Shown: piece by piece, positions 27,851 through 39,526 of the stretch
Layout of the letters: every line of letters begins with the position of its first letter
Numbering within the stretch: position 1 is the stretch's first letter
NCBI RefSeq assembly: GCF_009846525.1
Contig: NZ_CP024621.1
Location: 1,364,001-1,428,000 of the forward strand
Direction: 5' to 3'
Source: Halomonas meridiana
Lineage (GTDB): Bacteria > Pseudomonadota > Gammaproteobacteria > Pseudomonadales > Halomonadaceae
DNA length: 64,000 nt
Notes under the pieces: model-generated
The model's database searches: none
Seen by the model: only the letters and a program-made list of their open reading frames with translations
What the model was told of the DNA's origin: nothing
Program-made: the position numbers and the translations under genes

Positions 27851-28618
27851 ATGCAGGTAAAGGATCGTACGTTTTTGATCACCGGGGCTGCCTCAGGTCT
27901 TGGTGCGGCCACGGCAGAACGGCTGGTAAGCGCTGGCGCCAATGTGCTGCTGTGCGATATGAGTGATCGCGTGTCGAATTTAGCAGAACAGCTGGGTGTT
28001 CAGGCCAAAGCCTGTGTCGCTGATATTACCTCTGCCACCGATATGCAGCAGGCGATAGATAGGGCGGTGGCGTTGGGTGGCGAAAGCGGGCTTTCTGGCG
28101 TGGTTCACTGTGCGGGTGTGGTGAGCGTCGCCAAGCTAGTGGATCGAGAAGGCAACCCCGCCGATCTTGATAGCTATGCGCGCACGGTCCATATCAACTT
28201 AGTCGGCACTTTTAATGTGATGCGGCTCGCGGCCGCTGCGATGGCTAAAAACCCGCCGGGTGATAGCGGTGAGCGTGGTGTGATTATCAACACAGCGTCT
28301 ATTGCGGCGTTCGATGGGCAGGTGGGGCAGTGTGCCTACAGCGCCTCTAAGGCGGGGGTCGTGGGAATGAGCCTGCCAGCGGCGAGAGAACTGTCCCGAC
28401 ATGCCATTCGCGTCATGGCCATTGCGCCTGGGGTATTTGAAACGCCGATGATGAGTGAAATCCCTGACGAGGCTGCACAGGCGTTAGCTGCTGCCGTGCC
28501 TTTCCCCAAGCGTTTGGGTAAGCCTGAGGAGTTTGCACGGCTAGCAGAGCAGATCATTACCAACCCCATGCTTAATGGAGAGGTAATTCGTTTGGACGGC
28601 GGTATCCGAATGCAATAA
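27851..28618 (+). CDS. SDR 3-hydroxyacyl-CoA dehydrogenase (type 2-like)
   Basis: 255-residue short-chain dehydrogenase. The NAD loop is [11 protein letters not shown] at 11-21, the catalytic Ser is in [14 protein letters not shown], and Tyr/Lys are in YSASKAGV. Whole-length pattern, including APGVFETPM and RLGKPEEFA, fits the HSD10-like 3-hydroxyacyl-CoA dehydrogenases that act in beta-oxidation or branched-chain acid breakdown. It is cotranscribed with the synthetase and ends at a strong terminator. Confidence 0.92.
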   Translation: MQVKDRTFLITGAASGLGAATAERLVSAGANVLLCDMSDRVSNLAEQLGVQAKACVADITSATDMQQAIDRAVALGGESGLSGVVHCAGVVSVAKLVDREGNPADLDSYARTVHINLVGTFNVMRLAAAAMAKNPPGDSGERGVIINTASIAAFDGQVGQCAYSASKAGVVGMSLPAARELSRHAIRVMAIAPGVFETPMMSEIPDEAAQALAAAVPFPKRLGKPEEFARLAEQIITNPMLNGEVIRLDGGIRMQ

Positions 28619-28644
28619 CAGCTTTCAAGTAAGTCTTTCTGGTT

Positions 28645-28675
28645 AGCCTGCTCGAGGTTTTGAGCAGGCTTTTTT
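28645..28675 (+). terminator. intrinsic terminator after the SDR gene
   Basis: A 9-bp stem (28645-28653 with 28662-28670), 8-nt loop and T5 run after the SDR stop codon make a clear rho-independent terminator. Confidence 0.9.
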
Positions 28676-28739
28676 GTATTTAAGAACAAGGGTTTATATA
28701 AGTGGCTACCAAAGTAGTAGCGCCTTTGGAGGTTTAATT

Positions 28740-28753
28740 CAAACGACTGCTTG
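28740..28753. promoter_or_regulatory. PsrA-like operator, imperfect copy
   Basis: CAAAC-N4-GCTTG differs by one base from the PsrA consensus (G/C)AAAC-N2-4-GTTT(G/C). It lies 41 bp upstream of a perfect copy at 28781, close to four helical turns. Confidence 0.5.
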
Positions 28754-28780
28754 ACTGTGTCGAGCGTGCGCGCTAATTTT

Positions 28781-28794
28781 CAAACATGTGTTTG
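28781..28794. promoter_or_regulatory. PsrA-like operator, perfect copy
   Basis: CAAAC-ATGT-GTTTG matches the PsrA consensus exactly and sits within a longer inverted repeat of 9-bp arms (28778-28786 with 28789-28797). It is 53 bp before the acyl-CoA dehydrogenase start. PsrA is a TetR-family, fatty-acid-responsive regulator of beta-oxidation in related bacteria. Confidence 0.7.
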
Positions 28795-28846
28795 AAAGGC
28801 GTTGGTGAAGCCCACCCCTTTCAGCCCCCTGTTTAGGAGAAGTGAC

Positions 28847-30652
28847 ATGCCCAGCTATCAAGCCCCTCTGCGCGACATGCGTTTCGTGATGGACGAAATG
28901 TTTGATTACCCAAGCCACTACGCGGCGCTTCCCCATGGTGATGAAGCGTCTCCTGATGTCGTAGGGGCGATTTTGGAAGAGGGCGCGCGCTTTGCTCGCG
29001 AAGTGTTGCTGCCACTCAATCAGAGTGGGGATGAAGAGGGGTGTTTGCTGGAGGGCGGAGAGGTCAAAGCGCCCAAAGGGTTTAAAGAAGCCTATCAGCA
29101 GTATGTTGAAGGCGGCTGGCCGAGCTTGGCGGCAGATCCTGAACAGGGTGGTCAGGGCCTTCCTCATTCGCTGGCGATGATGCTTTCCGAAATGATCTGC
29201 GCCACCAACCTAGCGTGGGGAATGTACCCGGGCCTGTCACACGGCGCGGCGGATGCGCTGCGTCATCACGGTACCGACGAGCAGAAGGCGACATACCTCA
29301 CCAAGCTGGTAGAGGGTGTTTGGACGGGCACTATGTGCTTGACGGAGCCACACTGCGGTACTGACCTTGGTTTAATTAAGACTCGTGCGGTGCCCGCTGA
29401 AGGTGATGCTTACCAAATTACGGGCACCAAGATTTTCATCTCAGCCGGTGAGCACAATCTTGCTGAGAACATTGTGCATCTCGTGCTGGCCAAGCTGCCG
29501 GATGCCCCTGAAGGCTCTAAAGGTATTTCGCTATTCGTGGTGCCCAAGTTTCTGCCGGACGCTGCGGGTAATCCAGGCGAGCGCAATGGCGTCAGCTGTG
29601 GTTCGCTTGAGCACAAAATGGGTATCCATGGTAATGCCACCTGCGTTATGAACTTTGACGGCGCAACGGGTTACCTAGTGGGCGCGCCCAACAAAGGCCT
29701 GGCCTGCATGTTCACCATGATGAACGCTGCTCGCCTAGGCGTGGGTATCCAAGGCTTAGGGTTGATGGAGGCTAGCTTCCAAAACTCGCTAAGTTATGCC
29801 CGTGACCGCTTACAGATGCGCGGGCTGTCGGGTGTCCAAGCGCCCGACAAAGTTGCTGATCCCATCATCGTGCATCCTGATGTACGCCGTATGTTGCTCA
29901 CTCAAAAAGCCTTTGCCGAAGGCGGCCGCATGCTGGTGCTGTACACCGCTCAAATGCTGGATATTGTTGAGCACGGTGCGTCGGGGGCAGAGAAAGAGCG
30001 AGCGGAGACGCTGCTCGGTCTATTAACACCCATCGTTAAAGCTTTCCTGACGGAAGTGGGCTTCGAGTGTACCAATGAAGGCGTGCAGGTTTTTGGTGGC
30101 CACGGCTTTATTAAAGAGTGGGGCATGGAGCAACTGGTGCGCGATGCGCGCATCACACGCCTCTATGAAGGTACGACCGGTATTCAAGCGCTTGATCTGC
30201 TGGGGCGCAAAGTGCTGATGAGTCAAGGTGAGTCGCTGAAAGTATTCACCAAAGAGATTCACAAGTTCTGCAAAGCAGAAGCGGATAACTCCGCATTGAA
30301 AGAGTTTATTGAGCCGCTGGCTAAGCTGAACGCCGAGTGGGGCGAGCTCACCATGGGTATCGGTATGAAAGCGATGCAGGACCGTGAAGAGGTAGGAGCT
30401 GCCAGCGTCGATTACTTGATGTACTCAGGCTACGTGACGGTTGCTTACCTGTTCGCACGTGCGGCCAAGCAGGCCGCCGCCTCCCAAGACGGCGATGATG
30501 CTGCTTTCTATCAGGCAAAGCTGAATACCGCGCGGTTCTATTACCAGCGCTTGTTACCGCGCACTAAAGCGCACGCTGCCATGATTCAAGCAGGGGCGGG
30601 CAGCTTGATGGCCATCTCAAGCGACGATTTTGGCCTGGGCTTCGAGATTTAA
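28847..30652 (+). CDS. acyl-CoA dehydrogenase (long form with C-terminal extension)
   Basis: 601 residues, of the DmdC/FadE-like ACAD group with a C-terminal domain rather than the 380-residue short form. FAD-binding segments include TMCLTEPHCGTDLGLIKTRA and ITGTKIFISAGEHNL; the catalytic-base region is RDARITRLYEGTTGIQA. It performs the first, FAD-dependent step of beta-oxidation; 3-methylmercaptopropionyl-CoA dehydrogenases are close relatives, so the substrate is open. ATG 28847 has AGGAGA upstream and the family start MPSYQAPLRDMRF. Confidence 0.93.
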   Translation: MPSYQAPLRDMRFVMDEMFDYPSHYAALPHGDEASPDVVGAILEEGARFAREVLLPLNQSGDEEGCLLEGGEVKAPKGFKEAYQQYVEGGWPSLAADPEQGGQGLPHSLAMMLSEMICATNLAWGMYPGLSHGAADALRHHGTDEQKATYLTKLVEGVWTGTMCLTEPHCGTDLGLIKTRAVPAEGDAYQITGTKIFISAGEHNLAENIVHLVLAKLPDAPEGSKGISLFVVPKFLPDAAGNPGERNGVSCGSLEHKMGIHGNATCVMNFDGATGYLVGAPNKGLACMFTMMNAARLGVGIQGLGLMEASFQNSLSYARDRLQMRGLSGVQAPDKVADPIIVHPDVRRMLLTQKAFAEGGRMLVLYTAQMLDIVEHGASGAEKERAETLLGLLTPIVKAFLTEVGFECTNEGVQVFGGHGFIKEWGMEQLVRDARITRLYEGTTGIQALDLLGRKVLMSQGESLKVFTKEIHKFCKAEADNSALKEFIEPLAKLNAEWGELTMGIGMKAMQDREEVGAASVDYLMYSGYVTVAYLFARAAKQAAASQDGDDAAFYQAKLNTARFYYQRLLPRTKAHAAMIQAGAGSLMAISSDDFGLGFEI

Positions 30653-30702
30653 GCCTAGGCGTTTACCAGGCACTCTCTGGTCAGGGTACTGATCGGTGGT
30701 TT

Positions 30703-30741
30703 GCGGCAGACTTGCTTTTGGCATCGTCTGCCGCTTTTTTT
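30703..30741 (+). terminator. intrinsic terminator after the acyl-CoA dehydrogenase
   Basis: Perfect 9-bp stem (30703-30711 with 30726-30734) followed by T7. It insulates the acyl-CoA cluster from the rrn promoters. Confidence 0.92.
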
Positions 30742-30752
30742 ACAAAACCCTC

Positions 30753-30781
30753 TTGCCAACCCGGCTTCGAATCCGTAAAGT
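30753..30781 (+). promoter_or_regulatory. rrn promoter P1
   Basis: TTGCCA (-35, 30753-30758) and TAAAGT (-10, 30776-30781) are spaced 17 nt apart and followed by a G+C-rich discriminator resembling that after P2. Confidence 0.55.
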
Positions 30782-30909
30782 ACGCATCCGCTGCCGGGGA
30801 CGCCAAGCGTTACCAGCGGTGGATGAGGTTAAAAACCTCTGGTTTGTCAGGAAGTTAGAGCCGTCTCGTTATTGATTGGATCGCTCGCTTCGCTCGCTGA
30901 AAACAGCGG

Positions 30910-30938
30910 TTGACAAAACACCACGGAATGCGTAGAAT
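30910..30938 (+). promoter_or_regulatory. rrn promoter P2
   Basis: A consensus TTGACA (-35, 30910-30915) and TAGAAT (-10, 30933-30938) are separated by exactly 17 nt, with a G+C-rich discriminator. It lies 242 bp before mature 16S. Confidence 0.88.
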
Positions 30939-30994
30939 ACGCCTTCCTCGCTGAGGCAACACGGTTCAGGTCATCGAGCCGGCGCAGCGAAACA

Positions 30995-31006
30995 GCTCTT
31001 TAACAA
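30995..31006 (+). promoter_or_regulatory. boxA antitermination element, 16S leader
   Basis: GCTCTTTAACAA matches the boxA consensus used by the Nus antitermination complex. A second copy is in the 16S-23S spacer. Confidence 0.85.
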
Positions 31007-31179
31007 TTTGATCAGGTAATTCATGTGGGCGCTTGCCGATGAGGGTGAATCATCACCTATTATCAAGGCAAGCGACTCGTCAAATAGGCTTCGGCCTAAT
31101 GAATGAATTCGTTTGACCCTTGAGCCAAGTTTGGTTCGCTTCTGTGGCCTCGGTCACAGGCAAGAACCGCATTGATCTT

Positions 31180-32712
<1,533 letters not shown>

Positions 32713-33006
32713 AACGATGTCTTCCCCTCGCGGTAAGCGCTCACAATGAATTACCTGATCAGAATGCTGTTGTTACGCAGTGATAAGCGCTGTTTTTACG
32801 TTAAAAAAAAGAAAAGGTCTTTCTTTTCCTTTTAAAGTGAAAAAAGCATCCGCTTATCACTGCGCATAGCAGTCGCTCTTTAACAATGTATATCATGCTG
32901 ACATGAACGTTTGTTGAAACGTTCATACGTAATTGTTAAGTGATACGTCTCAAGCGTATCCGGCAATCGTTATCATTGCGAGATACCAGACCCCTTCGGG
33001 TTATAG
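32713..33006 (+). other. 16S-23S internal transcribed spacer, no tRNA
   Basis: The 294-nt spacer contains no tRNA-like cloverleaf and no CCA-ended acceptor stem. It holds the right arm of the 16S stem (32746-32760), a perfect 14-bp stem (32776-32789 with 32851-32864) around an A/T-rich loop, a boxA (32875-32886) and the left arm of the 23S processing stem. Many gammaproteobacterial spacers encode tRNA-Ile/Ala or tRNA-Glu. Confidence 0.85.
32875..32886 (+). promoter_or_regulatory. boxA element, 16S-23S spacer
   Basis: An identical GCTCTTTAACAA to that in the 16S leader, placed before 23S as in E. coli rrn operons. Confidence 0.85.
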
Positions 33007-35897
<2,891 letters not shown>

Positions 35898-36037
35898 ATA
35901 ACACCCAAGGGGTCTGGTCGCAGTGATAACGATCGAGTGTAAACGCACTCAGAAAACCGGATACGCATCCGCCAGCCAAGGCGCTGACGGACAAGAGACG
36001 ATCACACAACACTCAGCATGATATGCATTACCTGTTA

Positions 36038-36156
36038 CGCCTGACGACCATAGCACGCGTGAACCACCTGATCCCTTGCCGAACTCAGAAGTGAAACCGC
36101 TTAGCGCCGATGGTAGTGTGGGGTCTCCCCATGCGAGAGTAGGTCATCGTCAGGCA
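36038..36156 (+). rRNA. rrf: 5S ribosomal RNA
   Basis: About 119 nt. The core CCGAACTCAGAAGTGAAAC and the loop E/helix IV segment GTGTGGGGTCTCCCCATGCG match 5S rRNA. Terminal stem GCCTGACGA pairs with TCGTCAGGC. Ends are approximate to one or two bases. It is followed by two stem-loops and no further RNA gene. Confidence 0.95.
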
Positions 36157-36166
36157 CTTATACCGC

Positions 36167-36196
36167 AAAGAACCCAGCCAAACGGCTGGGTTCTTT
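36167..36196 (+). terminator. rrn terminator 1
   Basis: Perfect 13-bp stem (36167-36179 with 36184-36196) with a 4-nt loop 10 nt after 5S. Its 3' arm ends in TTCTTT followed by GTTG. Confidence 0.88.
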
Positions 36197-36224
36197 GTTG
36201 CGCGCTCGAAAGCGCGCCATGACC

Positions 36225-36255
36225 AGCCCCGGGCACCCTGTGCTCGGGGCTTTTG
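36225..36255 (+). terminator. rrn terminator 2
   Basis: A 12-bp stem with one G-T pair (36225-36236 with 36240-36251) ends in a T-run. It is a tandem backup to the first terminator, common for rrn operons. Confidence 0.75.
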
Positions 36256-36291
36256 GGTTGTGTGGTCTCTGGAAAACGCGGGAGGGAAACG

Positions 36292-36322
36292 AAAAAGCCG
36301 CTTATCAGAACAGAAGCGGCTT
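36292..36322 (-). terminator. intrinsic terminator of rnk (minus strand)
   Basis: Read on the minus strand, a 9-bp stem (36314-36322 with 36295-36303) is followed by a run of five T. It sits 17 nt after the rnk stop. Confidence 0.85.
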
Positions 36323-36339
36323 AGGAAGCGCGGTACGAA

Positions 36340-36753
36340 TTAGCGGTGGTACTGCTTTTCGCGTTCAGGTTGCCAGAGAATCGCGTCTACTCGTAAATGT
36401 GCGTTTTGCTGGTTGGGTAGAGGCCAGTCGATGGTGTCGCCTACTTTAAGCCCTAGCAGGCTGGCACCAATGGGCGCCATGATCGAAATGGCGTCTTTCG
36501 TCGTGCCGAGCGAGTGCGGATACACCAGCGTACGCACCATCTGTTGATTGCGAGTGAGGTCAGTGAACTGAATTTGACTGTTCATACTGACGACGTTATC
36601 GGGAATTTCTTCAGGATCGACCACTTCTCCGCGACTGAGCTCCTCTTGTAAAAGCTCAGCCACCATTTGATCCTTGTCGGTGGCGTTATCGATCAAGCGC
36701 TGCAGACGATCTGCGTCGAGCCGATTGATCAAAAGGGGAGGACGCTGCCCCAT
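36340..36753 (-). CDS. rnk: nucleoside diphosphate kinase regulator (GreA-fold)
   Basis: 137 residues. A short N-terminal coiled coil (about 10-45) and a C-terminal FKBP-like domain shared with GreA/GreB (VVSMNSQIQF, HSLGTTKDAISIMAPIGASLLGLK from about 52 to 108) define Rnk. Rnk binds RNA polymerase and modulates NTP pools in Pseudomonas and E. coli. The ATG has an AAGGAG site. A terminator-like hairpin lies 70 nt upstream of the start on the same strand (see 36824-36849). Confidence 0.93.
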   Translation of the reverse strand: MGQRPPLLINRLDADRLQRLIDNATDKDQMVAELLQEELSRGEVVDPEEIPDNVVSMNSQIQFTDLTRNQQMVRTLVYPHSLGTTKDAISIMAPIGASLLGLKVGDTIDWPLPNQQNAHLRVDAILWQPEREKQYHR

Positions 36754-36823
36754 GATGCTCTCCTTGGCAAACGCGGCCGGACGAGACGGCGCGCGCTGTT
36801 AGTCAAATGGTGCTGTCCGGCAT

Positions 36824-36849
36824 AAAAAAAGCCCCTCCATGAAGGAAGG
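36824..36849 (-). terminator. terminator-like hairpin in the rnk 5' region
   Basis: On the minus strand a 6-bp stem with one G-U pair (36844-36849 with 36833-36838) and a 5-nt loop is followed, after GC, by seven T. No minus-strand gene ends just upstream, so it may be a leader attenuator of rnk or a guard against antisense transcription. This is structure only; function is inferred. Confidence 0.45.
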
Positions 36850-36999
36850 ACTCGAGATACCGTCCGAATAGTGTACGACACTTCTAATGAAAAGACGACG
36901 CGCTTAGAGTGACTCGCGCAAAGTGCTATGATGCAGGCCGCCGCGTGAGCAAGTATGTGATATCGCGTTTATGGGTTGCAGATTATGTTGAGGTGAAAG

Positions 37000-38067
37000 G
37001 TGAGTGATACGGTACCCATGTCATGGCTTGTTTACTGCCGGCCCGGGTTTGAAAACGATGCGTTGGCTGAAATGCAGCACCATGCGCAGCAGCTGGGCGT
37101 GCCCTGTGAACCGGTGCGGGGTGAAGGCTGGGTAAGTGTCACGCGCCAAGACGGAGAAGCCATTAACGATTTACATCGTCAGGCTGCCTTCAAGCGACTC
37201 ATATTCGCCAGACAAAGTTTAGCGGCACTGCCTGCGTTGACGCTATCTCGGGATGACCGCCTCACGGCCATTCTCGAACAGATCAAAGCAAGCCGTTGGA
37301 GTTTCGAAGAGATCTGGCATGAAACGCCGGATACGAACGAAGGGAAAGCCTTAGCGGGCTTGATCAAGGCGTTGACCAAGCCCCTACAGAGCATGCTGAA
37401 GAAAAGAGGCGCACTGCGTGGCAAGGCGGGTGGGCGTCGCTTGCACGTGTTTTGGACGGATGGTGACCGGGTTCAGTTAGGGATGAGTTTTCCCGATAAC
37501 CGCAGCGAGTTAATCAATGGCATTCGTCGGCTGCGCTTTCCTTCTCGTGCGCCCAGTCGTTCGACATTGAAGTTAGAGGAGGCTTGGCACGAGTTCATCC
37601 CTCGCGACGAGTGGGAAGAGCGTTTAGCCGCACACATGCAGGCGGCAGATTTGGGGGCAGCTCCGGGCGGCTGGACATGGCAACTGGTACAGCGCGGTAT
37701 GTATGTCTATGCCATCGATAATGGCCCAATGGACAAGCAGCTCATGGCCACTGGCCAGATCGATCATCTACGCGAGGACGGCTTTACCTGGGAACCGCCG
37801 CAGCGGTTGGATTGGCTGGTGTGTGACATCGTCGATAAGCCGGTGCGCGTTTTGGCCATGGTAGAGCGTTGGTTAACGCGCAAGTGGTGCCGCGAGGCGA
37901 TCTTCAACCTCAAGCTGCCGATGAAGAAGCGTTGGGACGAGGTGACTCGCTGCCTGGCAACGCTGGAAGAGGCGTTAGCAGCCTCGGGTGTCAGCGCCAC
38001 GATTCGATGCCGCCACCTCTACCACGACCGCGAAGAGGTGACGGTACACGTCAGGCTAGCTCACTGA
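37000..38067 (+). CDS. rlmM: 23S rRNA 2'-O-ribose C2498 methyltransferase
   Basis: 355 residues. An N-terminal THUMP-like domain precedes a Rossmann SAM-binding domain with ADLGAAPGGWTWQLVQRG at about 215-232 and the K-D-K-E catalytic pattern including WLVCDIVDKP and FNLKLPMKKRW. RlmM methylates the ribose of C2498 in the peptidyl transferase centre; it lies just after an rrn operon by chance or convenience. GTG 37000 has GAGG upstream; ATG 37018 is an alternative start. Confidence 0.95.
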   Translation: MSDTVPMSWLVYCRPGFENDALAEMQHHAQQLGVPCEPVRGEGWVSVTRQDGEAINDLHRQAAFKRLIFARQSLAALPALTLSRDDRLTAILEQIKASRWSFEEIWHETPDTNEGKALAGLIKALTKPLQSMLKKRGALRGKAGGRRLHVFWTDGDRVQLGMSFPDNRSELINGIRRLRFPSRAPSRSTLKLEEAWHEFIPRDEWEERLAAHMQAADLGAAPGGWTWQLVQRGMYVYAIDNGPMDKQLMATGQIDHLREDGFTWEPPQRLDWLVCDIVDKPVRVLAMVERWLTRKWCREAIFNLKLPMKKRWDEVTRCLATLEEALAASGVSATIRCRHLYHDREEVTVHVRLAH

Positions 38068-38083
38068 CGTGGGGGACGACGGG

Positions 38084-38371
38084 TTAGTACCCCGGCTCAT
38101 AGAGTCGGATGGTTTCATCTTCAGTGAGTAGCGGTAAAATACGCTGCATCGCCATGGCGCGCTCTTCGCTGGCGTGCCACTCTTTCCAGGCACGCAGGTC
38201 GCGCCATTTGGTAATCATCAGACGGCGGTCGGTGTGGCCAAGCTCCACCAAGGTTTCACCACCAACGAAGCCCCGGACGCCCAAGGAGACACGCATCGCC
38301 TCGCGTGCTGCGTGTTCATATTCCTCTTCCAAACCGGGCATGATGCGTCGTTCAATGATGATTTTTATCAT
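38084..38371 (-). CDS. antibiotic biosynthesis monooxygenase (ABM)-fold protein
   Basis: 95 residues with the dimeric ferredoxin-like ABM fold: IKIIIERRIMPGLEEEYEHA at the start, then GFVGGETLVE and WRDLRAWKEWHASEE. The ABM fold occurs in haem-degrading and small quinone monooxygenases and in stress proteins; the exact activity is unknown. The frame is open further upstream, but ATG 38371 matches the family start. Its start is only 27 bp from the divergent tusA start. Confidence 0.82.
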   Translation of the reverse strand: MIKIIIERRIMPGLEEEYEHAAREAMRVSLGVRGFVGGETLVELGHTDRRLMITKWRDLRAWKEWHASEERAMAMQRILPLLTEDETIRLYEPGY

Positions 38372-38398
38372 AGGTCTGTTTCCTAACCGAGAGAGTCG

Positions 38399-38650
38399 AT
38401 GACTGATACTACGAATGATCCCGCCGCGTTCGATACTGCATTGGACACTACCGGACTTTACTGCCCGGAACCGATCATGCTGATGCATAACAAAGTGCGT
38501 GATATGGCCTCGGGCCAAATTTTGAAAGTCGTGGCGACCGATCCTGCCACGACTCGCGATGTGCCAAAGTTTTGCCAATTTCTCGGCCACGAACTGTTGC
38601 ATCAAGAAAGTGGGGACGATCAGTACGTCTACTTTATCCGCTTGGCATGA
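38399..38650 (+). CDS. tusA: sulfurtransferase TusA-family protein
   Basis: 83 residues with the TusA CPxP motif: Cys22 in TGLYCPEPIMLMHNK. TusA carries persulfide sulfur from cysteine desulfurase to the TusBCD/E relay for 2-thiouridine in tRNA and toward molybdopterin. Length matches E. coli TusA (81). It is monocistronic here and converges with an unknown gene across a stem-loop. Confidence 0.92.
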   Translation: MTDTTNDPAAFDTALDTTGLYCPEPIMLMHNKVRDMASGQILKVVATDPATTRDVPKFCQFLGHELLHQESGDDQYVYFIRLA

Positions 38651-38665
38651 CCCTGTAGAGCGAGA

Positions 38666-38699
38666 CAAGGCGTTTACCGACTAAAGGGTGAACGCCTTG
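38666..38699. terminator. stem-loop between convergent tusA and unknown gene
   Basis: Perfect 9-bp stem (38666-38674 with 38691-38699) with a 16-nt loop and no T-run. It is a plausible but weak bidirectional terminator. Confidence 0.4.
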
Positions 38700-38709
38700 C
38701 GGAGAAGGG

Positions 38710-39414
38710 TTATGGACTGTCACTACTGGGCACGACCATCATGGCAAGTGCCTCTAACGTGGCGGGGTCCTCTTCCAGAATACGGTTAGCGATATGGCGC
38801 TGGAAGAAGTAGACGGTTTGGTGTTGTGAGTGCGCATCGTAAAGGCATGCATCGCCGAGTAGGATCGGCGTCATGGTGGCTTTTTGCTCGTCTGCCAGCA
38901 CCGCTTCGATGTTACCGTCGCTATATAAACGCCATCCGTACACGGGTTTCATGTGCCAAGGTGCATTGGGGTGGTTCATGCAGAGGGCGTGAGTCCCTAG
39001 AGTATCGGGAAGCTGCTGAATGAGCGTGATATCGCCCGACGACTCATACTCGAAGTAGCTAGCTGCCGCAGTCAGCTCGTCGTATTTGTGATCGGGAGGG
39101 AGGTCGAAGATTTCGTCTGTTTCAGGGTCACGATAACCGATAAAAACGCCGCTCTCATGGCTATCCAGCTCATGGCACGCGACGAGCGACTCCATCCATG
39201 GGACGAGTCCTACCACGTTGCCATCTTCCCTCAGCCCCCAAGCAAGAATCGGCAGGCCGTAGTAGGTGTCGGGACTCGCAGCGAGCTGGTAGACCATCTC
39301 CAATCCATCTAGCTCTGGAGCTAAACGAACTAAACACTTGCGCGCCTGCTGACGCTGACGCACGGTTTCCAGGTCGATGACCTGGGCAGAGCGAGTTGAC
39401 AGGGGTGCGCCCAT
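38710..39414 (-). CDS. conserved hypothetical protein, function unknown
   Basis: 234 residues, acidic and soluble with no signal peptide or membrane segment. I do not recognise the family. The N-terminal half reads like an alpha-beta domain (GLPILAWGLREDGNVVGLVPWMESL), and a second similar strand pattern follows (YGWRLYSDGNIEAVLADEQ), so an internal repeat of a G-W-x-L-x-x-D-G-N unit is visible at about 60-68 and 160-168. The C-terminal region is helical. An AAGGAGG site precedes the ATG. It is monocistronic, 112 nt from a lipoprotein gene on the same strand. Confidence 0.8.
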   Translation of the reverse strand: MGAPLSTRSAQVIDLETVRQRQQARKCLVRLAPELDGLEMVYQLAASPDTYYGLPILAWGLREDGNVVGLVPWMESLVACHELDSHESGVFIGYRDPETDEIFDLPPDHKYDELTAAASYFEYESSGDITLIQQLPDTLGTHALCMNHPNAPWHMKPVYGWRLYSDGNIEAVLADEQKATMTPILLGDACLYDAHSQHQTVYFFQRHIANRILEEDPATLEALAMMVVPSSDSP

Positions 39415-39526
39415 GGTGTCCCTCCTTGTACTGCGTGGTCACGACGTTGGCAGACAGCGGTAACCGCCTGCCGCACACTTCACCAATAGCACAGCTTGAC
39501 CGCGAGGTTAAGCGTAAACGTCATTT

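Larger units (their letters stand above)
30742..31179 (+). other. rrn promoter and 16S leader region (no protein gene seen)
   Basis: The 527-nt gap from 30653 holds the terminator just described, two promoters, a boxA and the left arm of the 16S processing stem (31010-31024). I see no coding pattern in it. The arm pairs perfectly over 15 bp with 32746-32760 after 16S, forming the RNase III substrate for 16S release. Confidence 0.85.

Noticed and set aside
32713..33006. Search for tRNA-Ile/Ala or tRNA-Glu in the 16S-23S spacer
   Set aside because: No T-loop GTTCGAATC-type element, anticodon stem or acceptor stem was found; the stems present are rRNA processing arms and a spacer hairpin.
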